The notes: generated by a model not told the origin, from the sequence alone. DNA of 64,000 nt from VRUE01 sp963728365 (GCA_963728365.1 CAVSJI010000001.1:744001-808000), one strand, 5' to 3'; shown: positions 1 to 8,292, counted from the stretch's first letter. Numbers and translations: made by a program.

Positions 1-112
1 TCGAGTAGAGGAAGGCGGTGGCGACGAGCGCGCCGAGGTAGACGACCGCCGCGCCCGGCGAGGCCGACTGCAGCGGGCCGTGACGCGGGGTGTAGGCGAA
101 GGGCGACCTCAT
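1..112 (-). CDS. ECF transporter T component, N-terminal fragment (partial)
   Basis: The minus strand opens with an ATG at 112 and runs off the window edge. The 37 visible residues begin MRSPFAYTPRHGPLQ and enter a hydrophobic segment, which fits the start of an EcfT/CbiQ-like energy-coupling-factor transmembrane protein. The start overlaps the stop of the upstream DUF4430 gene by 4 bases (ATGA), so translation is probably coupled. The position downstream of a cobalamin riboswitch suggests a role in B12 uptake. Only the N-terminus is present, so the family call is inference. Confidence 0.5.
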   Translation of the reverse strand, partial: MRSPFAYTPRHGPLQSASPGAAVVYLGALVATAFLYS

Positions 113-1050
113 CGCAGCGGGAGCGGCGTCTCCCTCCCCCCTTCGATCGCGACCGCGTAGCGATTGCGCAGGTCGGCGGCGTCGAGCAGCCCCGCTGCTG
201 CGTTGACGCCCGCGGCGCTCGTCCCGGTAACGATCCAGGTCGGCGGCCCCCCGCCGTCGCGGGTGGCCGCGACCAAGCCGGCGTCGGGGGCGAAGGTGCG
301 CCCGGCGCGACCGGCTTCGTCGAGCCCTTCGAGCCGGTATTCGTCGCCGCCCGCCGCGCTGAGCTCGGCGAAGACGCCGCTTGCCTCCACCCCGCGCTCG
401 ACCTGCGCCGCAGCCGGGTCGCGCCGCACCTGCGCCCAGGGCCCGACGAGAACCCGAATCGCGTCAGCCGGCGCGCCGGACACCGGCGAGGCCCCCGCAT
501 CGATCAGCCGTTCCCGCACAGCCGCGCAGGCCCCATCCCCGCCCATGCACTCGACCGCCACCGGGTGGTGCTTGCCCGCGTACCCGTCGACGAAAGGTTG
601 CGGCCAAGAGCCGACCACTGCGGGCACGTGCAGGGCCGCGCTCCAGTCGCGGTAGTCCCACCAGATCGCCTCGCCGCCGTGCAGGTCATAGGCGGCCGCG
701 CCAACCGTCGCCTCGACCCCGTTGACGTAGAAGAGCCAGTCGAAGTAGCCGCCGGCGGAGGTCGTGCTTTCGAGGCCGTCGATCGCGTCGACGAAATCGC
801 CGCCGTAGCTGGTCGCCAGCTTCGCGTTGCGTTCGAGCACGCGCATCACGGTGTCGGCTTCGGTGACGTCGTCGACTCGCCGGTTCAGCAGCGTCCGTGT
901 GCCGTAGTCCCGGGTCACCGTCAAATCGACCGAGCCGAGGTCCTCGCCAGGGCCGAGGCCGCAGCCGGCGGCCGCGACCGCCCCCACCAGGAGCGCGATC
1001 GCGGCCGCCCACCGAGAGGCTGCCGGCCGGGCGCCTAGCGCTTGAGGCAT
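109..1050 (-). CDS. DUF4430 exported lipoprotein, probable cobalamin-binding component
   Basis: 313 aa. The N-terminus has a hydrophobic signal segment ending AAAGCG, a plausible actinobacterial lipobox with the cysteine near residue 30. A DUF4430 region follows (about residues 40-140), with the signature FDWLFYVNG and, after it, GEAIWWDYRDW. DUF4430 resembles the beta domain of transcobalamin/intrinsic factor, which fits the upstream B12 riboswitch. The C-terminal half is unassigned. It is the second gene of an operon: its start overlaps the end of the upstream DUF4430 gene by 16 bases, and it is coupled downstream to an ECF T component. Probable job: capture of cobalamin at the cell surface. 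Confidence 0.75.
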   Translation of the reverse strand: MPQALGARPAASRWAAAIALLVGAVAAAGCGLGPGEDLGSVDLTVTRDYGTRTLLNRRVDDVTEADTVMRVLERNAKLATSYGGDFVDAIDGLESTTSAGGYFDWLFYVNGVEATVGAAAYDLHGGEAIWWDYRDWSAALHVPAVVGSWPQPFVDGYAGKHHPVAVECMGGDGACAAVRERLIDAGASPVSGAPADAIRVLVGPWAQVRRDPAAAQVERGVEASGVFAELSAAGGDEYRLEGLDEAGRAGRTFAPDAGLVAATRDGGGPPTWIVTGTSAAGVNAAAGLLDAADLRNRYAVAIEGGRETPLPLR

Positions 1051-1787
1051 CGACTCCCGACGCAGATCGGCACGCGAGCCGAGGGAATGTCCCCGTCCCC
1101 GCGCGCGATCAGGCGCGCCGGCGCGGCAAGCGTCACGGTTGCCCGGCCCGCCTGGTCGGTCGGCCCGGAGGCGCCGCTCACGGTCACGCCGGAAGCGGGC
1201 GCCTTCTTGCCCTTTTCGTCATAGGCGAAGACCCGCACGCCGAACGGCTTGCCGACCCTCACGTGGCCCGGCGCCAGCAGCACCAGCTCATCCGGGTAGG
1301 GATAGGCACCGTAGGCCCAGAGGACTTCCTGGCCGGCGTGCACCTTGACTTTTTCCCCGCCCATCGACGGGACCTTGTGGTTGACCTTGATGAACCAGCT
1401 GCTCGTCTTGGTCGCCTTCACACCACCGACGCCGCAGAGTCCGAGGCCGAATTCGGCGACGAAGTGGTCGGTGATCAGCAACGGCTTGAGCGCCTTGCGA
1501 AATTCCGCGGCGCGGACCAGCATCCCGAGCGCGGTTGCGCCCTTGACGCTCACCTTCTTGCCGCTGCCGCCGCTGCCGGGGCCGAAGCAGCTCGCCTGCG
1601 GGCTGGCCTTGACCGAGGCCGAGCCGGCCAGGCCGAGCGGCCCTTCGCTGAGCACCTTGCCGCCCTTGCCGACCACGCGCAGCTCGGCGACCGGCCCCTT
1701 GGCGGCCGCGGACGCGGCGAGCGGGAGCATTGATATGAGGGCCAGCGCGAACACGGCGCCCAGCCGGAATGGAACGAGTCTTGGCAT
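1035..1787 (-). CDS. DUF4430 secreted protein, first gene of B12 riboswitch operon
   Basis: 250 aa from the ATG at 1787, which lies 8 bases after a GGGG-containing ribosome site. A GTG three codons upstream (1796) is also possible but has worse spacing. A Sec-type signal peptide ends near ASAAAKG. The DUF4430 core is SSWFIKVNHKVPSMGG followed by GQEVLWAYGAYPYPDELVLL. An Ig-like C-terminal tail ends with two cysteines (VPICVGSRC). It is the first gene after the cobalamin riboswitch, so expression should fall when B12 is plentiful. Direct binding of cobalamin is inferred from family and context. Confidence 0.75.
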   Translation of the reverse strand: MPRLVPFRLGAVFALALISMLPLAASAAAKGPVAELRVVGKGGKVLSEGPLGLAGSASVKASPQASCFGPGSGGSGKKVSVKGATALGMLVRAAEFRKALKPLLITDHFVAEFGLGLCGVGGVKATKTSSWFIKVNHKVPSMGGEKVKVHAGQEVLWAYGAYPYPDELVLLAPGHVRVGKPFGVRVFAYDEKGKKAPASGVTVSGASGPTDQAGRATVTLAAPARLIARGDGDIPSARVPICVGSRCLKR

Positions 1788-1820
1788 TGAAGCCACCCCT
1801 TTCCTCGAGGGTTGTCATGG

Positions 1821-1990
1821 CTGGCCGGGGACAGGTCTCCTGGCTTCCGGGATAGTCGGCCGCGCCTTCCCGGGGAATCGGTGTCATCCCCAGTGGCCGG
1901 CGCCGAAGCGCCCGCGACGTCCTTTGCCCGGTCACAGTGGCGGGACCGCGCCGGCTTCGCACCGGACTTCCCTTGACCACCGACCGTTAT
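1821..1990 (-). ncRNA. Cobalamin (AdoCbl-type) riboswitch
   Basis: On the minus strand the conserved elements occur in order: AAGGGAAGTCCGGTGCGAAG, GCGGTCCCGCCACTGTGAC, and near the 3' end AAGCCAGGAGACCT, the B12-box motif. The element ends about 34 bases before the ATG of the first DUF4430 gene and should control that operon. The variable P-stem between the second and third blocks is GC-rich. The boundaries are approximate. Confidence 0.95.
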
Positions 1991-2118
1991 TTACGCCGGC
2001 GAGTCTATCCCCTTACGTGAAAAGCGACTCCGCTGGATTTTCGTCCAGCGGTCTTGGTCGTTTGCGCGGTTGCGGGCTAGGGTCGGCTTCTCGTTGCTGT
2101 CGGACTTGGGGAGGGAAG

Positions 2119-2847
2119 ATGAGGCAGGGATTCAAATGGCCGTCGCCGGCCTTGGTGGTTGCCGCATTAGCGTTGTTTGTCGCCCTGGGCGGGACCGTTT
2201 ACGGGGCCAAGAAGGCGAAGAAGGCGAGGATCAACGGCAAGGCGGTGAAGGTGAAGTCGCTGCCCGGAAACAGGCTGAAGCCACGCTCGATCCCCGCCAA
2301 CCGGCTGAAGCCCAACGTGCTGGCAAAGCTGGAAGCCGGCAAGCGGAAACTGGAAGCCGACCAGCGTCAGCAGATCGTCGGCGCCGAAATCAACGAGCTG
2401 ACCCTCGACCAGGTCCCCGAGGCCGCCCACTCCGAATCCGCCGACACGGCGAGAAGCGCCGAAGACGCCCAAACAGCCCTAAACGCCGTAAACGCAATAA
2501 CCGCCCAATCAATAAACGGCCACACAGCAGGCTGCGAACCCAACACCGAACCCTTCGCCGGAGCCTGCTGGCAAACCTCAGCAAGTGACACCGCAGTCAG
2601 CGCCCCAGCAGCCGCCACATCCTGCGCAGTACAAGGCGGAACCCTCCCCGAGGCTTTGCAGCTAGCAAGCTTCTCTCAGCAACCGGGCATCAGCTTGGCA
2701 AGTAGCGACGAGTGGAGCAGTGACATTACGAGCTACACGGCGCAGAACCTGTACAGCGTTGGAACGGTCACTGCTAGCGCTGAAATTGCTTCAACAGCTT
2801 CAACCAACAGTCGCAAATATCGCTGCGTACTCCCCCTGGTGCGCTAG
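2119..2847 (+). CDS. Exported protein of a Thermoleophilia-typical family
   Basis: 242 aa from the ATG at 2119, preceded by GGGAGGGAAG. An N-terminal hydrophobic segment (PALVVAALALFVALGG) is followed by a lysine-rich stretch and a short repeat of the form SLPGNRLKPRSIPANRLKP. This pattern recurs in many exported proteins of this lineage. The C-terminal part contains four cysteines and Ser/Thr-rich sequence. The function is unknown. The longer open frame upstream of 2119 overlaps the riboswitch region and is not needed. Confidence 0.7.
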   Translation: MRQGFKWPSPALVVAALALFVALGGTVYGAKKAKKARINGKAVKVKSLPGNRLKPRSIPANRLKPNVLAKLEAGKRKLEADQRQQIVGAEINELTLDQVPEAAHSESADTARSAEDAQTALNAVNAITAQSINGHTAGCEPNTEPFAGACWQTSASDTAVSAPAAATSCAVQGGTLPEALQLASFSQQPGISLASSDEWSSDITSYTAQNLYSVGTVTASAEIASTASTNSRKYRCVLPLVR

Positions 2848-2877
2848 GACCTGAGGACCGCCGTCTCCGTCCCTGAT

Positions 2878-2990
2878 GGGACTGTCCCGGTAGGGGTGGA
2901 GCGTCTTGTACTTTTCGGTCGTGAGGCAAGAGGCGAAGCCCCATCCTCTCCATCCGAAAAGTTAAGCGGAACCCCTACCGGGACAGTCCC
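2878..2990. repeat. Nested inverted repeat (20 bp outer arms, 8 bp inner arms)
   Basis: Outer arms 2878-2897 and 2971-2990 are perfect reverse complements of 20 bp. Inner arms 2911-2918 (CTTTTCGG) and 2954-2961 (CCGAAAAG) are nested inside. The element fills the gap between two convergent genes (2119-2847 plus, 3013-3714 minus). It could be a bidirectional terminator, a MITE or a structured RNA; no T-run follows either arm. Confidence 0.7.
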
Positions 2991-3012
2991 ACCCCGCCCG
3001 AGGCGTCAGCCC

Positions 3013-3714
3013 TCAAGTCTCAACCAACCCATGCTCAAGCGCATACTTAACAAGCTCAGCACGACTAGACAGCCTCAGCTTCTGCTGAATATGCGCCCGA
3101 TGACTCTCCACGGTTCGGATGCTGATGTATAGCTGCTCGGCCACCTCCGCGTTCGTGTGACCCAGCGCGATCAGGCGCAAGACGTCCCGCTCGCGATCAC
3201 TCAGCTCGCTGCCATCCCGGTCCGCCGAAGCCGCCAGCCGCGCCCCCAGCGCCGGCTGCAAGTACGTGTCGCCGGCGGCGGCGCTGCGCACCGCCTGGAC
3301 GAGCTCGGCGTCGGCCGCCTCCTTGAGCACGTAGCCCCGCACTCCCGCCTGCAGCGCGCGCCGCGCGAAGGCCGGCTCGTTCTGCATCGTCAGGACGACG
3401 ATCTCGGTGTTCGGCGAAGCCTCGCGGATGTCGGGCACCGCGTCGAGGCTGGCTCGCCCCGGCATGTTGAGGTCGAGGATCAGGACGGTCGGCTTGTGGC
3501 CGCGCACGTAGCGCACGGCGTTGTCGGCGTCGCCCGCCTCGGCCACCACCTCGAAGTCCGACTCGGCGTCGAGCAGCAGGCGCAAGGCGTTGCGCACCAC
3601 CGTGTGGTCGTCGGCGAGGACGATCGTCGTCGTGTCCGCCTTTCCGTCGGGTGCCGACTCGGGAGGCACGTCCACGAGGTTAGCGCCGCCGGCGCCTGCG
3701 GGTAGGGACGTCAT
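3013..3714 (-). CDS. NarL/FixJ-type two-component response regulator
   Basis: 233 aa from the ATG at 3714. The receiver domain shows the acidic pair DD (VLADDHTVV), the phospho-acceptor Asp in LILDLNMPG and the conserved Lys in GYVLKEAAD. A LuxR-type helix-turn-helix follows (LSDRERDVLRLIALGHTNAEVA, then TVESHRAHIQQKL). It is divergent from the histidine kinase at 3857, about 140 bp away, and is its likely partner. An upstream in-frame ATG at 3774 is possible; I prefer 3714 because the extra residues have no domain. Confidence 0.9.
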   Translation of the reverse strand: MTSLPAGAGGANLVDVPPESAPDGKADTTTIVLADDHTVVRNALRLLLDAESDFEVVAEAGDADNAVRYVRGHKPTVLILDLNMPGRASLDAVPDIREASPNTEIVVLTMQNEPAFARRALQAGVRGYVLKEAADAELVQAVRSAAAGDTYLQPALGARLAASADRDGSELSDRERDVLRLIALGHTNAEVAEQLYISIRTVESHRAHIQQKLRLSSRAELVKYALEHGLVET

Positions 3715-3856
3715 GCACTCATCTAAGCCACGAGCCGACCCCCAGACATCGGGGTTTTCCCGCGAATCTTCCATACAATCAATTTTGAGTATTGGCGCAT
3801 GCCAAGCGTTAGGATCTGGAGCACCCCATGAGCGAGAGGGTTGAGGTGACCGCCGA

Positions 3857-5602
3857 ATGAAACAGGGGTCGGACAGTGGGGCTCTTGACGAGTCCCGCCT
3901 GCGAGAGCTGATCGAGGTAGGCCGCACGCTGGTCGCCGAGCTCGACCCGGAGCTCGTCTTCACCAAGGTGCTCGAGGTCGCCCGCGGGCTGACCGGCGCC
4001 CGCTACGCGGCGCTCGGGGTGCTCGACGAAGACCGCCATGAGCTCGAGCGCTTCATCACGCTCGGTGTCGACGAGGAGACGCGGCGGTCGATCGGCAGCC
4101 TGCCGCGCGGGCGTGGCGTCCTCGGCCTCCTGATCGAGCAGCCGCGCCCGCTGCGCCTCGCCGAGGTCGGCCGCCACCCGCGCTCCTACGGCTTTCCCCC
4201 CGGCCACCCGCCGATGTCCAGCTTCCTCGGCGTGCCGGTGATGATCCGCGGCCACGCCTGGGGCAACCTCTACCTGACCGAGAAGGCGGGCGGCGGCGAG
4301 TTCGACGACGCCGACGAGCAGGCGGCGATGGTGCTCGCCGAGTGGGCCGGGATCGCGGTCGAGAACGCGCGCCTCTACCGCGGCGCCGCCAACCGCCGCG
4401 ACGAGATGGAACGGGTCGTGCACCGGCTCGAAGCGACCACGGAGATCGCCCGCGCGGTCGGCGGCGAGACCGACCTCGAGCGGATCCTCGAGATCGTCGT
4501 CAAGCGCGGCCGCGCCCTGGTCGAAGCGCGCTCGCTGCTGATCCTGCTGCGCGAGGGCGAGGACCTGGTCGCCGTCTCGGCCGCCGGCGAGCGCCACACC
4601 CAAGCGACCAAAGCTCGCATCCCGCTCGGGGGCTCGATCCCCGGCCGGGTGCTCGAGGCGCGCTCGCCGCGCCGCGTCCACGACCTCGACCCGAGCCTGA
4701 TGGCGCGCCCCGGCACTCCGGAGAGCGGCGTCACCGCGCTGCTCGTCCCACTGCTCTTCCGCGGCCGGGCGCTCGGCGTGCTGGTCGCGATGGACCCGCT
4801 CGGCCACGACTCCGGCTTCAGCGACGACGACGAGGACGTGCTCGTCTCCTTTGCGGCGAGCGCCGCGATGGCGGTCGCCACCGCCCAGTCGGTGGCTGAG
4901 GGCCGCGCCCGCGAAAGCATCGCCGCGACCGAGCGCGAGCGCGGCCGCTGGGCGCGCGAGCTGCACGACGAGTCGCTGCAGAGCCTCGCCGGGCTGCGCG
5001 TGCTGCTCTCCGCCGCGCGGCGCGCCGACCCGGCCGAGGTCGACGGGCTGCTGGTGCAGGGAATCGAGCAGGTCGACGGGACGATCGCCGAGATGCGCCG
5101 GCTGATCGCCGACCTGCGGCCGAGCACGCTCGACGAACTCGGCCTCGGCGCCGCCCTCGAGGCGCTCGGCGAACGGGCGGCGGGCGGCGACGGCATCGAG
5201 GTGGAGGTGAACCTCGACCTCGACTTCTACGCCGGTCGCACGGATCGGCGCCTTATCGCGGAGATCGAGGACGCCGTCTACCGGCTCGTGCAGGAGGCGC
5301 TCAACAACGCCGTCCACCACGGCAAAGCCGAGCGCATCCGGGTGGACGTCAGCGAGGACGGCGAGCGCCTGCGGATGCGTGTCGCCGACGACGGCGACGG
5401 CTTCGACCCGAGCGCCGACAGCGAGGGCTTCGGCCTGGTCGGGATGCGCGAACGGGTGACGATCGCCGGAGGCACCCTGGAGCTGAACAGCGCCCCCGGC
5501 GAAGGCACGACGATCACCGCCGTCCTCCCGGCCACCCACCGCGAGTCGCCCGACGGGGAGGCGCGCCGCAAGCTCGCCGCCCGCCTCGACAAAACCGCCT
5601 GA
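3857..5602 (+). CDS. GAF-GAF sensor histidine kinase, DevS/DosT-like
   Basis: 581 aa; the ATG follows GAGGTGAC at a 6-base spacing. Two GAF domains (about residues 30-172 and 205-345) are followed by a HisKA_3 dimerisation segment, with the phospho-accepting histidine at residue 370 in WARELHDESLQ. A HATPase_c domain contains NNAVHHGKA, DDGDGFD and GFGLVGMRER. There are no membrane segments, so it is a cytoplasmic sensor. The order matches DevS/DosT. GAF1 contains GFPPGHPPM with His117, roughly where the DevS heme ligand would lie; heme binding is inference. The divergent response regulator at 3013-3714 is the likely partner. Confidence 0.9.
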   Translation: MKQGSDSGALDESRLRELIEVGRTLVAELDPELVFTKVLEVARGLTGARYAALGVLDEDRHELERFITLGVDEETRRSIGSLPRGRGVLGLLIEQPRPLRLAEVGRHPRSYGFPPGHPPMSSFLGVPVMIRGHAWGNLYLTEKAGGGEFDDADEQAAMVLAEWAGIAVENARLYRGAANRRDEMERVVHRLEATTEIARAVGGETDLERILEIVVKRGRALVEARSLLILLREGEDLVAVSAAGERHTQATKARIPLGGSIPGRVLEARSPRRVHDLDPSLMARPGTPESGVTALLVPLLFRGRALGVLVAMDPLGHDSGFSDDDEDVLVSFAASAAMAVATAQSVAEGRARESIAATERERGRWARELHDESLQSLAGLRVLLSAARRADPAEVDGLLVQGIEQVDGTIAEMRRLIADLRPSTLDELGLGAALEALGERAAGGDGIEVEVNLDLDFYAGRTDRRLIAEIEDAVYRLVQEALNNAVHHGKAERIRVDVSEDGERLRMRVADDGDGFDPSADSEGFGLVGMRERVTIAGGTLELNSAPGEGTTITAVLPATHRESPDGEARRKLAARLDKTA

Positions 5603-5609
5603 GCCCGCC

Positions 5610-5978
5610 TCAGGCGAGCAGCGCCCGGTAGAAGCTGTAGTCGCGCCGCTCGGGGCGCAGGTTCGAGGCGAGCGCCAGGTGATGGCGGGCGCGCTCGGTC
5701 TCGCCCGTCTTGGCCAGCGCCCGTCCCAGGCAGAAGTGGGCGTAGTCGTTGACCTGGTGGCGCTCGACCACCGCCTCGAACTGCTCGGCCGCTGCGGCGA
5801 ATCGGCCCGAGCGGAAGTAGGCGCGGCCCAGCGCCTCGCGCACCGAGGACTTCTCCGGCGCCCGCCGCGCCGCCTCCTCGAGCGGCTCCGCCGCCTCCGC
5901 GAAGTCCTCGTCCTCGAGCAGCTCGATGCCGCGCCGGTAGAGGGTGAAGGTCGAGTCTGCGTGGGCCTCCGAAGCCAT
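5610..5978 (-). CDS. Tetratricopeptide-repeat protein
   Basis: 122 aa, made largely of about three TPR-like helical pairs: YRRGIELLEDEDFAEAAEPL, then VREALGRAYFRSGRFAAAAE, then AHFCLGRALAKTGETERAR. No signal peptide or catalytic domain is visible, so it is probably a cytoplasmic protein-interaction scaffold. It is convergent with the histidine kinase (7 bp apart) and divergent from the PII gene. Partner and role are unknown. Confidence 0.8.
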   Translation of the reverse strand: MASEAHADSTFTLYRRGIELLEDEDFAEAAEPLEEAARRAPEKSSVREALGRAYFRSGRFAAAAEQFEAVVERHQVNDYAHFCLGRALAKTGETERARHHLALASNLRPERRDYSFYRALLA

Positions 5979-6052
5979 CCGTCAAGTGTAGGAGGCGACA
6001 AGGGCCGACCCGATGCAAGTACGCTCCCGGCCGGGATGGAGAGCCCCCTGCG

Positions 6053-6406
6053 ATGAAACTCGTGGTCGGTATCGTGCGGCCCGAGAAGGCCAACGACGTG
6101 CTCGAGGCGCTCTACCGCGCCGAAGTGCGCGGCGTTTCGCTGAGCCGCGTGCAGGGCCACGGCGGAGAGCTCGAGCGGGTCGAGACCTACCGCGGCACGA
6201 CCGTGCAGATGGGTCTCTCCGAGAAGGTTCGCTTCGAGATCGCGGTCTCCGACGACTTCGTCCAGCCGACGATCGACGCGCTCTGCGAGGGGGCGCGCAC
6301 AGGCGAAGTCGGCGACGGCAAGATCTTCGTGCTGCCGCTCGACCGCGCCGTGCGGATTCGCACCGGCGAGACCGACCACGGCGCGGTGACGCCGGTGAAA
6401 GGCTGA
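6053..6406 (+). CDS. PII nitrogen regulatory protein lacking the T-loop tyrosine
   Basis: 117 aa, a normal PII length. Conserved parts are VVGIVRPEKANDV at the N-terminus, TGEVGDGKIFVLPL and IRTGETD in the C-terminal half. In the T-loop the sequence is ETYRGTTVQMGLSEKV. Aligned with E. coli GlnB (YRGAEY), the position of Tyr51 holds Val, so uridylylation or adenylylation at that residue is impossible. The gene is followed after 5 bases by an Amt transporter, so its product should be the membrane-recruited PII of that transporter. ATP/2-oxoglutarate sensing is inferred from the family. Confidence 0.93.
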   Translation: MKLVVGIVRPEKANDVLEALYRAEVRGVSLSRVQGHGGELERVETYRGTTVQMGLSEKVRFEIAVSDDFVQPTIDALCEGARTGEVGDGKIFVLPLDRAVRIRTGETDHGAVTPVKG

Positions 6407-6411
6407 ACGCC

Positions 6412-7713
6412 GTGACGCTGCTCGCCGCCGCTCCGGCGATCGACACCGGCGACACCGCCTGGATGCTGATCGCCACGGCGCTGGTGCTGATGATGACCCC
6501 GGCGCTGGGCCTCTTCTACGCCGGCCTGGTGCGCTCCAAGAACACGCTCAACACCTTCATGATGTGCGTCGCGGCGATCGCCGTGGCGATGGTCACCTGG
6601 GCGCTGGTCGGCTACTCGCTCGCCTTCGACGGCACGGGCTCGCTGATCGGCGGCCTCGGCTACGTCGGGCTGCACGGCGTCGACTTCGCCCCGCGCGAAG
6701 GCACCGCCATCCCGCACCTCGTCTTCATGGCCTTCCAGGCGACGTTCTGCATCATCACCACGGCGCTGATCTCCGGCGCGGTGGTCGAGCGCATGCGCTT
6801 CGGGCCCTTCCTCGTCTTCGCCGCGCTCTGGTCGGTCCTCGTCTACGCGGTGCTCGCCCACTGGGGCTTCGGCGGCGGCTGGCTGGCGGCCAACGGCACG
6901 CTCGACTTCGCCGGCGGCGTCCCGGTCGAGATGGCCTCGGGCTTCTCGGCCCTGGCCGCGGCGCTGGTCGTGGGCACGCGCAAGGACTACGGGCGCCAGG
7001 CGCTGCTCCCCCACAACGCCGTCTACGTGCTGCTCGGCGCCGGCCTGCTCTGGTTCGGCTGGTTCGGCTTCAACGGCGGCAGCGGCTTCTCGACCGGCAA
7101 CCCGAGCGTGCTCGCCTTCACCAACACGCTGCTCACCCCGGCCTGCTCGCTGGTCACCTGGTTCGCGCTCGACCTGATCCGTGGCCGCAAGGTAACCGCG
7201 ATTGGCGCGGCGACGGCGATCGTCGTCGGCTGCGTGCTGATCACGCCGGCCGGCGGCTACGTCAGCCCGGGCTGGGCGATGGCGCTCGGCTTCCTCGGCG
7301 CCCTGCCCTGCTACGCGATGATCGTCTGGCGCCCCCGCACCCGCGTCGACGAGACCCTCGACGTGCTCGCCGCGCACGGCATCGCCGGCTTCACCGGCAT
7401 CCTCTTCATCGGCCTCTTCGCCCAGGCCACCTGGAACGGCGTCTCCGACGGTCTCTTCTACGGCAACGCCGCACAGCTCGGCGACCAGGCGCTGGCGGCG
7501 CTCGCCGGCCCCGCCTACGCCTTCGCGATGACCTTCGTCCTGCTCCGGCTGCTCGGCGCCGTGATGCCGCTGCGCGCCTCCGAGCACGAGGAGGCGATCG
7601 GCATGGACGTCGTCCAGCACGGCGAGGAGGCCTACGTCACCGGCGAGGGCGCCGTCCTGGTGATGCCCGCCGACGGCGAGGAGCTCGCCGTCCCGGTCGC
7701 CGACCCGGCCTGA
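6412..7713 (+). CDS. amt: Ammonium transporter (Amt/Mep/Rh) with His-to-Glu at first pore histidine
   Basis: 433 aa from the GTG at 6412, 5 bases after the PII stop. About 11 membrane helices. Family signatures include TPALGLFYAGLVRSKN and GWFGFNGGS. At the place of E. coli AmtB His168 (DFAGGTVVH) this protein reads DFAGGVPVE, so the first twin-His residue is Glu173 (codon GAG 6928-6930). The second is kept as His322 in LAAHGIAG. The same exchange is known from fungal Mep1/Mep3. The C-terminal tail contains GMDVVQHGEEAY, the usual PII-contact region. It should transport ammonium across the inner membrane under PII control. Confidence 0.95.
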   Translation: MTLLAAAPAIDTGDTAWMLIATALVLMMTPALGLFYAGLVRSKNTLNTFMMCVAAIAVAMVTWALVGYSLAFDGTGSLIGGLGYVGLHGVDFAPREGTAIPHLVFMAFQATFCIITTALISGAVVERMRFGPFLVFAALWSVLVYAVLAHWGFGGGWLAANGTLDFAGGVPVEMASGFSALAAALVVGTRKDYGRQALLPHNAVYVLLGAGLLWFGWFGFNGGSGFSTGNPSVLAFTNTLLTPACSLVTWFALDLIRGRKVTAIGAATAIVVGCVLITPAGGYVSPGWAMALGFLGALPCYAMIVWRPRTRVDETLDVLAAHGIAGFTGILFIGLFAQATWNGVSDGLFYGNAAQLGDQALAALAGPAYAFAMTFVLLRLLGAVMPLRASEHEEAIGMDVVQHGEEAYVTGEGAVLVMPADGEELAVPVADPA

Positions 7714-7732
7714 GCCGGCGCCCCACCCCGTG

Positions 7733-7773
7733 CGGTGCGCCTTATCTCCGCACCGGGTGGGAAAGGCGCAGCG
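7733..7773. repeat. REP-like palindromic element, copy 1
   Basis: A roughly 41-bp element has TGCGCCTT and AAGGCGCA arms around a variable GC-rich centre. The same element, in opposite orientation, lies at 58731-58772. It sits between the convergent genes amt and 7783-8292 and may also act as a transcription terminator. An additional hairpin (CCACCC...GGGTGG) overlaps it. Confidence 0.55.
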
Positions 7774-7782
7774 GAAGCGGCG

Positions 7783-8292
7783 TCAGGCCACTATGTCGCC
7801 ACGGCGGTCGAAGTTGGCGGTGCGCAGGCCCACCGGCCACATCGCCAGGGAGGCCAGGAGGCCGATCGCGATCAGCGGCACGGCGATGTAGGCACCGGCC
7901 TGGAGGGTGTATTCGTCGCTGAGGCCGGCAAGATGGTCGAGCAGCAGGGCGAGGCCGACGGCCCAGAGCGCCAGGGCTGCGCCGAGCCGCGTCCTGTAAT
8001 GCGCGGTGTAGGCGACGCGCGGCGGCCGGTGGCGGACCAGCGGCAGCAGGAAGAGGATCAGGGCCGGGCCGAAGAGGAAGCCGAGCTGCGCCTTGTCGAT
8101 GCCGTGCGGGCTGTCGGCGAGGTCGAAGAGGGCGGAGCTCTTGCCCCAGGTGAGGATCGCGCCGATCACGCCGATGAACAGTCCCGCTGCACAGGCCTGG
8201 CCGACGACGCTGGCGAAGTAGACCCGCGAGCCCGCCAGGTAGACCTCGCGGATTTGCTCGGCGGGCGCACCTGTCGTCGCGCCCGCCTCCAC
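7783..8292 (-). CDS. Four-helix integral membrane protein of unknown function
   Basis: 169 aa with four predicted membrane segments (around residues 25-48, 68-87, 105-122 and 130-155). It begins with GTG at 8292; the stop of the upstream GMC oxidoreductase shares one base with this start (TAGTG), so the two are translationally coupled. I do not recognise a family. The coupling suggests a membrane partner for the oxidoreductase, perhaps in electron transfer or anchoring; that is inference. Confidence 0.7.
   Translation of the reverse strand: MEAGATTGAPAEQIREVYLAGSRVYFASVVGQACAAGLFIGVIGAILTWGKSSALFDLADSPHGIDKAQLGFLFGPALILFLLPLVRHRPPRVAYTAHYRTRLGAALALWAVGLALLLDHLAGLSDEYTLQAGAYIAVPLIAIGLLASLAMWPVGLRTANFDRRGDIVA

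Noticed and set aside
3809..6379. Very long open frame on the minus strand across the kinase and PII genes
   Set aside because: It is antisense to well-recognised genes and has the Arg/Ala/Gly-rich composition of a high-GC shadow frame.
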